Positions 24,799 through 35,011 are shown, counted from the first letter of the stretch. The stretch: 64,000 nucleotides of DNA from Nostoc flagelliforme FACHB-838 (GCF_014698065.1 NZ_JACJSI010000003.1:1-64000), one strand, 5' to 3'. A program made the numbers and translations. The notes: generated from the sequence alone by a model not told the origin.

Positions 24799-27729
24799 TT
24801 AAAATCGATAACCACCTTTAATTTGCATATCAAACCCATTTTCACCAGTACCGATTAGAGACTCTAAAAAAACATTATTATCTGGAAAGTGATGTCTAAA
24901 AATTAATCCGTAATTTATGCCAGATACTCGGCTATTTAAACCCACATTTTTGGTAGCGTAATTTTTAATATAAGCGCCAAGAGATAAATTTGTGCCGAGT
25001 TTTTGTAAACCCTTTAATTCATAGAAAAAGTTTTCGCCGAGTTCTAGGTTTGTATTAATATTTAAGCCTGTGCTAGTACTGAGTTCACCACTAAACAAGC
25101 CTAAAAACTCACCATTGCTATTTTCTTGAATATAAGCGATCGCAGGCGCTAAAGAAAAGCTTAAATATTTTTGTTGACGATTAAAGTAATAACTTAAGAT
25201 AGTGGAGAAAGGATTATTAACGTTTGATGCACTATTCCAGTTAATTTGTAATGACGGTACGTGAGTATTAACAGCTACTGGCTTTTTATTTGAATCTAAC
25301 TGGACATGAGTTTTAATCTGGTTAACCAAAGCACTAACATATATGCCTACAGATGGTTCTGGTAATCCTAAATTATTATTAGAAACTCCTGGCGCTGATT
25401 TAGCATCTACATTAAACCAAGTTCCTAAGCTAGCACTATAGTTTAAGTCACCGCTGGAACCAGCAGCTAATAATTCGACTGATGGTAAAGAAAGATAACC
25501 ATTAAAACTGTTAAAACTCACACCTATGAGATCAACTCTGGTGAGTTCAAAATAATCGAATGCCAAATCAAATGTTCGGACTGAAAGTGGCACTATAGTA
25601 TTATCTGCCGAACTAAATTTTTGTACAAATTGTCTGCCTTCGGTATTAGTTAAAATAACTTCAACAGCACTAGATTCATTAACGGGATTAATGTCTGTAT
25701 TATTCAAAGGAATTTGATTTCCTATGAAAGTCAAAGGCCCAAATCTTTCATTAGAAAGTCGAAGGGTTGAAAAGAACGTATCACCTGGATCTAAAAGTTC
25801 AATATCTTGTTGTAAAAATTGAACAGCGCGTTTGTGGTTTCCTGTTCTCAGCGTCAAAATACTAGAATTATTGGGAGTAATTTTACTCTCAATTGTCATA
25901 TTTCCTGATACTTGTTCTAGGTTACTTGCTGCATTAAAGTAAGCTAAAGTACGATTAAGTCTGTTATTAATTTGTCTTCTTTGATTTGGTGTAGACTTTG
26001 TATTTAATTCAGCAAAGGTTTCTCCGTTTTTAAATCTTTCTCGCGCTTCTACTAAACTTTCATCAATATTATCTATTTTAACGAATTTAAAAATTCCACC
26101 TAATGCCAGTCCTAGAGTAGAATTAACTGTTTGTATGCCATCAATACTAAATTCACTAAAATTAGCTGTAATTGAGAATCCCGGACTAGCAAAAACATTA
26201 GAATAACTGGCACTAATTTTCTCTGGGTCGTATTGAACAATGGTGCGGTTATGAGGATAGCTAGTATATAACCTGTGCCAATCAGAAGTTTTCTTTGTTT
26301 GGGATAAAACTTCAAATTCGGGGTCTCTTTTGCCGAAAGACACCCAAAATAAAGAATTTAAATAACTTAAGTCTCTTTCAGTTTCTGTGAGGTAAGGATT
26401 GATTGCTATATTCAATAAATCAAAATTATCAAATCTACCTCGCTGGGCAATCTTAACACCTGGTAATGAAGAAACAGGAGCAGTAAAACCAAAACCTTCA
26501 CCTGTTAAGATATCGCCCCAAAAAATACCAGCCGCTTCTAGGGCAGAATTAGGAATAATTTCGCCTACTTGGAGTTGAACATTACCTCCATCTAATAGCG
26601 GCTTCATATCCGTAGTCGGAAAGGCTTGCAAAATTTGAGGAGTATTAGTGGCATCTAATAAATCAAATAAAGCTTCGCCACCTTGATTACTTAAAGTCGA
26701 ACCACTACCAAGATTTAGGGTAGGATTTCTCAAAATTGTGACATTAGGATCTTCAGGATTAACTCCGCTATTAATTATCACTCTACCAGCAGGTACTCCT
26801 TCAGGATTAGTTACTTGTCCTGCTATAGAAACTATAGAAAAATTATCAACACCAACTTCGCCGATTAATTTATCAAAATTCACAGGTAAAGTATTAAGAG
26901 ATTGTAAACCCCAAAATCCTTGAGTTGATGTCATGTTTTGGGTACTATAATTCTCAGAAGCTCTACCTTGGTAAAGAATGCCCGCTTGTGTACCTTTTGT
27001 CTCAATTACTAATCTATTGTTATCAAGAACCCAGTAAAACTGTTCAGATTCAGGAAATTTCCCATAGGTAAATTTCTCAATAATCTGATTATCTCCAGAA
27101 AATCTGATACTTAAATCTGTATCTATATAATTTTCGTCTTTGTTTGGTTTAAATAATTGAGGTTTAAAAGTCAGGTTATCTGTTGGATTAGTTATCCAAG
27201 GATACCTGCTGGCACTGTTAGTCAGAGCGTCAATAATTATTTTCTTCTGGATTACTTGTTGTTGTTTTTTTATCCGACGTAGTTTTTGTATTAGTATTCG
27301 TTGCTGAAGTGTATGTGGTTTTGGTTGATTTGAATTTGATGGTTTATTTGTATCTAATTCAGGTTTTTCTTCATCTTCTTCCGGTGGTTTAGGTGGTTTA
27401 TCTTTATATTCTTCAATTGGGATAACGTCAGCTATGATGAATTTGCGTAACTGTTTTGGCTTCTCCAAGTTTGAGCTAGCATTTTTTAAAGCTTGCTTTG
27501 ATAGTGCTTTGTTTCGGGAGTTATCTATTTTGTCGGACTTTTTAACAGCGATTAAATCAATATTATTTTGACTTTTGACATTCAAGGCGATCGCAGATAA
27601 TTCAAAAAATACAATTTTGGATAAAATTGCTGAAGACAACAAACACATTCCAACAAGTTTTGCATTTTCTTGGAATTTTTTTAGAAAATTATTGATACTT
27701 TTCTGATTTGACTTTTTCAAGGTTTTCAC
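24799..27729 (-). CDS. Large outer-membrane-type protein of unknown function
   Basis: The 976 residues begin with a long basic leader and one hydrophobic segment (LVGMCLLSSAILSKIVFFEL), followed by a Pro/Glu-rich linker (KPPKPPEEDEEKPELD) and a basic coiled stretch (RRIKKQQQVIQKK). The large central region is beta-rich. The C-terminal 300 residues alternate polar and aromatic residues and end in Phe (DMQIKGGYRF), which is the signature of an outer-membrane beta-barrel. I do not recognise the family. The length and barrel suggest an export or adhesion role, possibly for the two small secreted proteins encoded next door, which is inference from position only. Confidence 0.7.
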   Translation of the reverse strand: MKTLKKSNQKSINNFLKKFQENAKLVGMCLLSSAILSKIVFFELSAIALNVKSQNNIDLIAVKKSDKIDNSRNKALSKQALKNASSNLEKPKQLRKFIIADVIPIEEYKDKPPKPPEEDEEKPELDTNKPSNSNQPKPHTLQQRILIQKLRRIKKQQQVIQKKIIIDALTNSASRYPWITNPTDNLTFKPQLFKPNKDENYIDTDLSIRFSGDNQIIEKFTYGKFPESEQFYWVLDNNRLVIETKGTQAGILYQGRASENYSTQNMTSTQGFWGLQSLNTLPVNFDKLIGEVGVDNFSIVSIAGQVTNPEGVPAGRVIINSGVNPEDPNVTILRNPTLNLGSGSTLSNQGGEALFDLLDATNTPQILQAFPTTDMKPLLDGGNVQLQVGEIIPNSALEAAGIFWGDILTGEGFGFTAPVSSLPGVKIAQRGRFDNFDLLNIAINPYLTETERDLSYLNSLFWVSFGKRDPEFEVLSQTKKTSDWHRLYTSYPHNRTIVQYDPEKISASYSNVFASPGFSITANFSEFSIDGIQTVNSTLGLALGGIFKFVKIDNIDESLVEARERFKNGETFAELNTKSTPNQRRQINNRLNRTLAYFNAASNLEQVSGNMTIESKITPNNSSILTLRTGNHKRAVQFLQQDIELLDPGDTFFSTLRLSNERFGPLTFIGNQIPLNNTDINPVNESSAVEVILTNTEGRQFVQKFSSADNTIVPLSVRTFDLAFDYFELTRVDLIGVSFNSFNGYLSLPSVELLAAGSSGDLNYSASLGTWFNVDAKSAPGVSNNNLGLPEPSVGIYVSALVNQIKTHVQLDSNKKPVAVNTHVPSLQINWNSASNVNNPFSTILSYYFNRQQKYLSFSLAPAIAYIQENSNGEFLGLFSGELSTSTGLNINTNLELGENFFYELKGLQKLGTNLSLGAYIKNYATKNVGLNSRVSGINYGLIFRHHFPDNNVFLESLIGTGENGFDMQIKGGYRF

Positions 27730-28583
27730 AATAAAAATATTTAGCCTTGGCTAAAATGAAACTTAATCATTCTTTAATACTTAAAATTCGGATTTATTGT
27801 TAATTTCCTTGATTCGATGGATTCAACAGTGTTTGAATGAATATAGATAGTCAAAAAAAGTTTTATTTCTTGTGCTGGCTGTAAAGAATAAAATAGGATT
27901 AAGCAGATTTACTGCAACAAGAGTGTAATTCTTGAGCAAAAGTTCAACCTCAGCAAAATCACCACAACTGAAAAATTGAGCTATTTTTTAGCCGTATAAA
28001 TACGTAATGTAAGGATATTGACTTAAAAAAATAGACTAAAAAAACATATTTCAGGCTACTCGCCGCCGTCTGGCAATTTCGTACACTGCCCTATTACTAC
28101 TACTGTTTGCTAGTAAAGTTTATTTATATGTCCCAGTACACTGATTGAGCGAATTGACGATACCTTAACCATGTAGGGGAAATAGTAAAGCGATGTCTCA
28201 CAACTAGCCTCTATGCATCTATGCTGATGCGAATAAATTTCACATTAATAATGTAGAAGCCAGTTTTAGTGAGAATACCGACAAAGTAGATGATGATCGC
28301 ATCTATCTAGAATGGTTTAGTCCGACTGCTAAATCTCTTATGTCTAATAACTAAACCTAATCATGCACAGTAAATAATATCAGTCCTAAACTTGTCTACA
28401 CTAGGATTAGTGCGATGTCTAGGACGAGCTACGCCTACGCAATAACCTTGTAGCGTATTTAACAAACTTTTCTGAACAGCCAAAGGTGAAGAAACGACTA
28501 AAATTCTTAAAAAAGATTCAGCTCTTCTTAAGATAGCCATGCTGCTGACTGGATATCACACTTAAATTTATTAAAAAAAGTTA
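27730..28583. other. Intergenic region with a relic ORF
   Basis: About 850 bp. The first half is AT-rich with no signal recognised. A protein-like relic frame lies at 28,208-28,354, and short Nostocales repeats (GACGAGCTACGCCTACGC near 28,423) follow. Promoters for the divergent flanking genes should be at the two edges but cannot be pinned down. Confidence 0.45.
28208..28354 (+). pseudogene. Relic C-terminal coding fragment
   Basis: Between the TAG ending at 28,207 and the TAA at 28,352-28,354 the frame reads YADANKFHINNVEASFSENT and then DDDRIYLEWFSPTAKSLM. Composition and codon use look like real protein. There is no start codon or upstream continuation. The family is not recognised. It is probably the remains of a deleted gene. 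Confidence 0.4.
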
Positions 28584-31142
28584 ATGAAAGCTAGACATAT
28601 TGATACAGAAGTGGCGAGGTTAGAAGCGCTCCGCCAGTATCAAATTCTTGACACAGAACCCGAAGAAGCTTATGACAATCTTGCTCAGTTAGCAGCCTTT
28701 ATTTGTGGCACTTCCATATCCTTGGTAAATTTCATTGATGAAAACCGTCAATGGTTTAAGGCAAAAGTTGGTTTAGATGTATCAGAAATGCCCCGGTGTG
28801 TTGGGTTATCTTATCTTTGCCAAGAGCAGCGTGGTGTTGTGGTGGTTCCTGATACCCTAGCTGATGAAAAGTTGGCAAATAATCCAGTTGTGACTGGCTA
28901 TCCATATATACGGTTTTATGCGGGTGTTCCCTTAATTACCCCAAAGGGAGATATGCTGGGAACTCTATGTGTAATTGACCAAGTTCCCAAAGAATTGAGC
29001 CAAAAACAAGTGGAGGCGCTTGTAGCTCTGAGTCGTTTGGTAATCGACCAACTAGAACTCAGACGTCGTGTAACTGAGGTAGCTCAAATTACCGAGAAAT
29101 TAGTGGCCCATGAGCAAGCAGCCCACGCTCAATCTGAAGCCGCCAGAACCCGCATTGCTAATTTGCTTGAAAGCATCACTGATGGGTTTTTTGCCTTAGA
29201 TAAAAAATGGCGATTTACTTATGTTAATGGTCAAGCAGAAAGGCTGTTGCAAACATCCCAGAACCAGCTTTTGGGTAAAAACATCTGGGAGGTGTTTCCA
29301 GAAATTATCGGTACAACATTCTATCGTGAGTATCAGAGGGCAATATTAGAGCAGGTAAGTGTCGAATTTGAGGAGTTTTATCCACTACTAAATTGCTGGC
29401 TTCAAGTCCACGCTTATCCAGCAAAAGACGGCTTGTCTGTTTATTTTCAAGACATTACTGAACGACGGAAAACAGCAGAAGCACTACGAGAAAGTGAAGA
29501 ACGTTGGCAATTAGCATTACATGGTAATAATGATGGTATTTGGGATTGGAACCTCAAGACTAATGAAGTGTTCTTCTCAACTCGATGGAAGGAAATGCTC
29601 GGCTATAAAGACCACGAGGTTTCCAACCGTTGGGATGAATGGACAAAACGAATCCATGCCGATGAGCGAGAAGGGGTGCTTCAAGCCTTTCAAGACCACT
29701 TTGCCAAGAAAACACCATTTTACGTCTGTGAATATCGAGTCCAGTGCCAAGACGGCAGCTATAAATGGATTCTAGATCGAGGACAGGCACTTTGGGACGC
29801 ATTGGGTGATATAGTGCGGATGGTGGGTTCTTATACTGATATCACAGATCGCAAGCGGGCAGATAAAGAATTAAAACAGCAAAATCTGCGATCGCAATTA
29901 TTTGCAGAAATAACCCTGAAAATTCGAGAATCTTTACAAATAGATGAGATTCTTAAAACCACGGTGACAGAGGTACAACAAGTACTACAAGCTGACCGTG
30001 TGTTAATTTTTCGACTAGAGGCTGACGGTTCAGGAACAGTGGTGCAAGAAGCAGTATTGCCTGGTTGGCCCGTAATTTTAGGAAAAAATCTTTTTGACTC
30101 CTGCTTTAAAGAACAATATATAGAGAGATATCGCCAGGGAAGAGTCAGTGCCCTTGAAGATATTGAAGCTGCTCATATCCATCCATGCCATCGAGAATTT
30201 CTTCAGCAGTTTGCTGTCAGAGCTAATCTGGTAGTGCCGATTCTTGTCAGAGAAGGCATTTGGGGCTTGTTGTTGGCTCATCAGTGTGCCGCACCTCGAC
30301 AGTGGAATCAGTTTGAGATGGATTTGTTACAGCAATTAGCTAACCAAATTGGGATTGCTTTATCTCAAGCGCAACTATTAGAAAAAGAAACCAAGCAAAG
30401 TCAGGAACTTATTCGTTCTAATGCTGAATTAGAACAGTTTGCCTACGTGGCCTCCCATGACTTGCAAGAACCGTTGCGGATGGTGACTAGTTATTTACAG
30501 TTATTAGAGCGGAGATACAAAAATCAACTGGATGCCAATGCAGACCAATTTATCAACTACGCAGTAGATGGGGCACGGCGGATGCAGACCCTAATCAACG
30601 ATTTGTTGAACTATTCCCGCGTCAGTAGCCGGGGACAGCCTTTTGTGCTTGTTGATTGTAATGCTGTTTTAGCGCAGGTGCTTGCTAATCTGCAAATTGC
30701 GATCGCAGATACAAAGGCAGTTATCACTTATGATGCTTTACCTCAAGTGATGGCTGATGCTACCCAATTTACACAAGTATTTCAGAATTTGATCGCCAAC
30801 GCAATCAAATTTTGCCGTCATCAACAGCCACGAATTCACATTGGGGTAAGTAAGGGAGATGTAGATATAAATAGAAAAAATTTAAATTTTATCCCCTCGG
30901 AGGATGAATGGCTGTTCTCAGTACGTGATAATGGGATTGGTTTGGAATCCCAATATACTGAACGTATTTTTATAATCTTCCAGCGCTTGCACGGTAGAGA
31001 AAAGTATCCAGGTACTGGAATTGGTCTGGCAATTTGTAAGAAAATTATAGAACGCCACGGCGGCCATATCTGGGTTGAATCGAAACTTGGTCAAGGATCA
31101 ACTTTCTACTTCACAATTCCAGAGAGAGCAATAAAGCAATAG
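28584..31142 (+). CDS. Sensor histidine kinase with candidate cyanobacteriochrome GAF domain
   Basis: The 852 residues run GAF (about 10 to 160), PAS (190 to 295), PAS (305 to 425), GAF (430 to 600), HisKA (His625 in YVASHDLQEPL, phytochrome type) and GHKL ATPase (NLIANAIKF, DNGIGLE, GTGIGLAI). The second GAF has Cys535-His536 in HPCHREFL, at the position of the bilin-attaching Cys of cyanobacteriochromes, and DSCF at 505-508, matching the DXCF motif of dual-Cys types. It may therefore sense blue/green light. The receiver gene follows with a one-base overlap, so the two form an operon. Bilin binding is inferred; related non-photoactive GAFs exist. Confidence 0.88.
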   Translation: MKARHIDTEVARLEALRQYQILDTEPEEAYDNLAQLAAFICGTSISLVNFIDENRQWFKAKVGLDVSEMPRCVGLSYLCQEQRGVVVVPDTLADEKLANNPVVTGYPYIRFYAGVPLITPKGDMLGTLCVIDQVPKELSQKQVEALVALSRLVIDQLELRRRVTEVAQITEKLVAHEQAAHAQSEAARTRIANLLESITDGFFALDKKWRFTYVNGQAERLLQTSQNQLLGKNIWEVFPEIIGTTFYREYQRAILEQVSVEFEEFYPLLNCWLQVHAYPAKDGLSVYFQDITERRKTAEALRESEERWQLALHGNNDGIWDWNLKTNEVFFSTRWKEMLGYKDHEVSNRWDEWTKRIHADEREGVLQAFQDHFAKKTPFYVCEYRVQCQDGSYKWILDRGQALWDALGDIVRMVGSYTDITDRKRADKELKQQNLRSQLFAEITLKIRESLQIDEILKTTVTEVQQVLQADRVLIFRLEADGSGTVVQEAVLPGWPVILGKNLFDSCFKEQYIERYRQGRVSALEDIEAAHIHPCHREFLQQFAVRANLVVPILVREGIWGLLLAHQCAAPRQWNQFEMDLLQQLANQIGIALSQAQLLEKETKQSQELIRSNAELEQFAYVASHDLQEPLRMVTSYLQLLERRYKNQLDANADQFINYAVDGARRMQTLINDLLNYSRVSSRGQPFVLVDCNAVLAQVLANLQIAIADTKAVITYDALPQVMADATQFTQVFQNLIANAIKFCRHQQPRIHIGVSKGDVDINRKNLNFIPSEDEWLFSVRDNGIGLESQYTERIFIIFQRLHGREKYPGTGIGLAICKKIIERHGGHIWVESKLGQGSTFYFTIPERAIKQ

Positions 31143-31588
31143 TGAGCACCATAACAGCGATTATGCCTATTGAGGTTTTGTTAGTAGAGGATAATCCTGG
31201 TGATGCCCAACTTACACGCATCGCCCTGGAAGATAGCAAAATCTCGATTCACTTGAACGTAGTGGAAGATGGTGTAGAGGCAATGGCTTTCTTGCGAAAA
31301 CAGGGAAAATATGCTAAAGTACCTCATCCAGATATTTTACTACTCGATTTTAACCTCCCTAGAAAAGACGGGCGAGAAGTATTAGCAGAAATTAAAGGAG
31401 ATGAAAACCTCAAACGAATTCCTGTAGTGGTTTTGACGACTTCCCAAGCTGAAGAAGACATCCTCAAAGCCTATAACCTTTCTGCCAACTGTTATATAAC
31501 TAAGCCAGTAGATTTCGATCAATTCGTTAAAATTGTCCAATCAATAGAAAATTTTTGGTTTGCAATTGTAAAACTGCCACCGGAGTAA
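31142..31588 (+). CDS. Rcp1-like response regulator
   Basis: The 148 residues are a single receiver of the phytochrome-partner (Rcp1) type: EVLLVEDNPGDAQLTRIALE, phospho-acceptor in DILLLDFNLPRKDG, Thr in VVVLTTSQAEEDI and Lys in YITKPVDFDQF. There is no output domain. It starts with GTG overlapping the kinase stop by one base; an internal ATG at 31,163 is the alternative. The next kinase gene starts at its stop (TAATG). Such receivers pass the phosphate from a phytochrome-like kinase to a hybrid kinase or phosphotransferase. Confidence 0.9.
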   Translation: MSTITAIMPIEVLLVEDNPGDAQLTRIALEDSKISIHLNVVEDGVEAMAFLRKQGKYAKVPHPDILLLDFNLPRKDGREVLAEIKGDENLKRIPVVVLTTSQAEEDILKAYNLSANCYITKPVDFDQFVKIVQSIENFWFAIVKLPPE

Positions 31589-33894
31589 TGGAAATGGCAG
31601 GTGAAAATATAAAAGTCTTATTAGTAGAAGACAACCCTGGTGATGTCTTGTTGTTACAAGAGTTATTCAAGGAAGTTACCACAGTCGTAGTTGATCTGAT
31701 GCCCGTTGAGCGGCTTTCTGAAGCACTCAACTACCTAAAAAATGAAATTTTTGATGTGATTTTGTTAGACCTCTCGCTGCCAGATAGCCAGGGATTACAA
31801 ACTTTTATCATCGCTCACAATCAGGCAAAAGCAACTCCAATCATTGTGCTGACGGGTATGAATGATGAAACTTTGGCAACTAGAGCAATGCAACAAGGAG
31901 CGCAGGATTATTTGGTGAAAGGGCAAGTAACTGGCGACTTGCTGGTGCGATCTATGCGTTATGCCATCGAACGCCAACAGGCAGACAACGCACTGCGGCA
32001 GAGTGAGGAGCGATTTCGGGTTGCTCTCAAAAATTCCCCAATTTTTGTCTACAACCAGGATAGAGATTTGCGGTACACCTGGGTTTACAATCCCCCATCT
32101 GGATTAACAGTTGAGAAAATATTGGGTAAACAAGACTTAGATATCATCCCAATAGAAGATGCTCAACGTCTGATTATAATCAAACGTGGAGTGCTGACGA
32201 CAGGTGTAGGAACGCGAGAGGAAGTATCAATTACCATCAAAGATACAACCCGATATTACGATTTAACTGTCGAGCCATTGCGGAATGAAACCCAAGAAAT
32301 TGTCGGGGTGACATGCGCCAGTATAGATATTAGCGAACGACAGGCTGCGTTACGCGAACGGCAAGCCGCGCTATGCGAACGCAAGCTAGCTGAAGAAAAA
32401 ATCCGCGAACAAGCAGCGTTACTAGACGTGACGACAGATGCCATTTGCGTGCGAGATTTAAACAATGAAATTATCTTCTGGAACAAAGGCGCAGAAACAC
32501 TTTACGGTTGGAAAGCGACAGAAGCTTACGGCAAAAATGCTAATGAGCTTTTGTATGACGAATTTTCACCAGAAATCGAAGCGGCTCTTTTACAAGTTGT
32601 TAGTAAAGGAAAGTGGCAGGGAGAGTTAAATAAACTTACCAAAACTGATAAGGAAATTCTTGTTGCTAGTCGCTGGAGTCTGGTATGCGATGAACAAGGG
32701 AAACCCAAATCAATTCTTACCGTTGACACAGATATTACTGAGAAAAAACATTTAGAAGCCCAATTATTTCGCGCTCAACGTTTGGAAAGTATTGGTACTT
32801 TAGCTAGTGGCATTGCTCACGACCTCAACAACATTTTGACACCGATTTTAGCAGGAGCGCAACTGCTACCACTCAAATTTCCCGATGCAGATGAGCGAAC
32901 TCGCCATCTACTAGAAATTCTGGAAATCAACGCTAGACGGGGCGCTGATTTAGTTAGACAAGTGCTGTCCTTTGCGCGGGGTGTAGAAGGTAAGCGCATC
33001 ACTTTGCAGCTCAGACATATAATTGTGGAAGTCGCCAAGATTCTGAAAGAGACATTTCCCAAATCCATAGAAATCAGCACTGATGTACCGCAGGATTTGT
33101 GGATGGTTTCTGGAGATAGTACCCAGCTGCATCAAGTACTAATGAACCTCTGCGTTAACGCCCGCGATGCTATGCCTAATGGCGGTACTTTGAGTATCTC
33201 TGCCGAAAATCTGTTGATTGACGAAAATTATGCACGGATGAACCTGGAAGCCAAAGAGGGGCCTTATATAGTGATTACTGTCTCCGATACTGGAGTTGGG
33301 ATTCCTAAAGAAATGCTAGATAGAATTTTCGAGCCATTCTTTACTACAAAAGATGTAGGACAAGGTACAGGTTTAGGGCTTTCCACAGTACTGGGGATAA
33401 TTAAAAGTCATAAAGGTTTTGTAAACGTCTATAGTGAACCGGGAAGTGGCACTAGCTTTAAGGTTTACTTGCCAGCCGTGGAGGGAATGGAAACACTCAG
33501 CCCTGAAGATTTGCCACCACAGACAGGACATGGAGAATTGATTTTACTTGTGGATGATGAAGTTGCCATTCAAGAGATTACGAGAACATCCCTCGAAGAT
33601 CACAATTACAAAATATTAGTTGCCAGTGATGGCATTGAAGCGATCGCGCTGTACGCTAAAAATAGGGAAAAAATTAGTGCCGTACTAATGGATATTATGC
33701 TGCCCTCGCTGGATGGTTTAATTGCCATCCGTACCCTGCAAAAAATCAACCCCCAAGTCAGAATTATTGCCAGTAGTGGGCTGATGTCTGACAATAAGCT
33801 CAGTGCAGTAGCTGCTATTGGTGTGAATACGTTTTTGTCGAAGCCTTATACTGTCAACGAATTATTGCTTTCTTTACAAAAAGTCTTATCGTAA
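31588..33894 (+). CDS. Hybrid histidine kinase, REC-PAS-PAS-HisKA-HATPase-REC
   Basis: Translation most likely starts at ATG 31,588, which overlaps the previous stop (TAATG) and has CGGAG just upstream; the frame itself opens at 31,555. The order is a receiver (KVLLVEDNPGDVLLLQEL, Asp in VILLDLSLPDSQG), two PAS domains, a HisKA domain (GIAHDLNNILTP), a GHKL ATPase (NLCVNARDAMPNGG, SDTGVGIP, GTGLGLSTVLG) and a second receiver (LILLVDDEVAIQEI, Asp in AVLMDIMLPSLDG). A short duplicated stretch (RQAALRERQAALCERKLAEE) joins the PAS domains. The last gene of the light/redox-type phosphorelay operon. Confidence 0.9.
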   Translation: MEMAGENIKVLLVEDNPGDVLLLQELFKEVTTVVVDLMPVERLSEALNYLKNEIFDVILLDLSLPDSQGLQTFIIAHNQAKATPIIVLTGMNDETLATRAMQQGAQDYLVKGQVTGDLLVRSMRYAIERQQADNALRQSEERFRVALKNSPIFVYNQDRDLRYTWVYNPPSGLTVEKILGKQDLDIIPIEDAQRLIIIKRGVLTTGVGTREEVSITIKDTTRYYDLTVEPLRNETQEIVGVTCASIDISERQAALRERQAALCERKLAEEKIREQAALLDVTTDAICVRDLNNEIIFWNKGAETLYGWKATEAYGKNANELLYDEFSPEIEAALLQVVSKGKWQGELNKLTKTDKEILVASRWSLVCDEQGKPKSILTVDTDITEKKHLEAQLFRAQRLESIGTLASGIAHDLNNILTPILAGAQLLPLKFPDADERTRHLLEILEINARRGADLVRQVLSFARGVEGKRITLQLRHIIVEVAKILKETFPKSIEISTDVPQDLWMVSGDSTQLHQVLMNLCVNARDAMPNGGTLSISAENLLIDENYARMNLEAKEGPYIVITVSDTGVGIPKEMLDRIFEPFFTTKDVGQGTGLGLSTVLGIIKSHKGFVNVYSEPGSGTSFKVYLPAVEGMETLSPEDLPPQTGHGELILLVDDEVAIQEITRTSLEDHNYKILVASDGIEAIALYAKNREKISAVLMDIMLPSLDGLIAIRTLQKINPQVRIIASSGLMSDNKLSAVAAIGVNTFLSKPYTVNELLLSLQKVLS

Positions 33895-34099
33895 GTCAAC
33901 CAATTACGTAAATATGCTGTAAAGTGTGAGTAACAAAACGCTGCTTTATTGACCTGGGTGCAAATTGCCTGGATTTGATATGATTGAGCATCGCATTGGT
34001 TAAGGCACTTCTCTTACCGATACTAGGAACTAGGCATTTGGAAGAGTTTTCCTAACCCAATACCCAATCCCCAATGCCCAATGCCCAACTCCTTATACT

Positions 34100-35011
34100 A
34101 TGCCTCGGTTTCTTAGGTTAATCATTAATATAGTAGTCTTAAGTGCATTGTTAGTTATATCACAGCAAGTTTGGGCGCAAGATTGGCGTCCGGTTCGCGG
34201 TGGTATCCCTTTCGGTATCAGTGGTATGGCTTTGATAGAGCAACAAAGCAATTCCTTAGATTTTCTGATAGCCCATGACAACAAACAAAAAAACCAAGGT
34301 CGTTTAGCAATCATCAGCATTAAGGGTAAAAACCAACTTGAATATTTCCCATTAAGCTGGCCAAATAACATAGAATTGCCCATCGACTTAGAAGCTTTAA
34401 CATCTGTCCCAGAAAAAACAAAGTTCTCTTTTATAGGTTTAACCAGTTCTGGAAAAGCTTATTATATCCGTTTAGAACCTGCCAATAAGACTATCTCTAT
34501 TATCAAGGAATTCAATTTACCAGGAATTATTCAAGGAAATAATTTTGAAGCATTTGGATTGCAAAATATAGACGGTAAATTAGTTACAATTTGGGGACAT
34601 CGCGGTGAAGGAGAACAACTAGCAACTATTTTTTGGGGAATATTTGATTTAGCTAAATATGAAATTACTCTCGCAGGTTCTGCCAATCTGAAAGTACCAT
34701 TTCCATCTGGCAATGTTCGTCATATTTCAGATATTAAGGTAGACCCCGTAGGAATTGTATATATTACCTCAGCAAGTGATGCTGGAGATGATGGGCCATT
34801 TCAGTCAGCTGTGTATGTCGCTGGTTACTTGGGATTTCGTGGCAACAAAATTGCATGGCGGCAAAATTCTCAACTTGTTCCCCTTTACCGCTCTGATTAC
34901 CACAAAATTGAAGGTATGGAACTTGTTCCCGGTGCAGAAGGCGGTGTGATAGTGGGCACAGATGATGAAAATTTGGGTTCCTATGTATACATTGTAGGTG
35001 GAAATAGCTAA
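34100..35011 (+). CDS. Exported protein of unknown function
   Basis: The 303 residues start with a signal peptide (IINIVVLSALLVISQQVWA, cleavage before QDWRP). The mature part has repeated beta-strand patterns with motifs such as GISGMALIEQQ, LTSVPEKTKFSFIGLTSSG and HISDIKVDPVGIVYITSASD, suggesting a beta-propeller-like fold. The C-terminal GMELVPGAEGGVIVGTDDE is also propeller-like. I do not recognise the exact family. The nearest genes are a kinase operon upstream and ychF downstream on the other strand; no functional link is seen. Confidence 0.7.
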   Translation: MPRFLRLIINIVVLSALLVISQQVWAQDWRPVRGGIPFGISGMALIEQQSNSLDFLIAHDNKQKNQGRLAIISIKGKNQLEYFPLSWPNNIELPIDLEALTSVPEKTKFSFIGLTSSGKAYYIRLEPANKTISIIKEFNLPGIIQGNNFEAFGLQNIDGKLVTIWGHRGEGEQLATIFWGIFDLAKYEITLAGSANLKVPFPSGNVRHISDIKVDPVGIVYITSASDAGDDGPFQSAVYVAGYLGFRGNKIAWRQNSQLVPLYRSDYHKIEGMELVPGAEGGVIVGTDDENLGSYVYIVGGNS

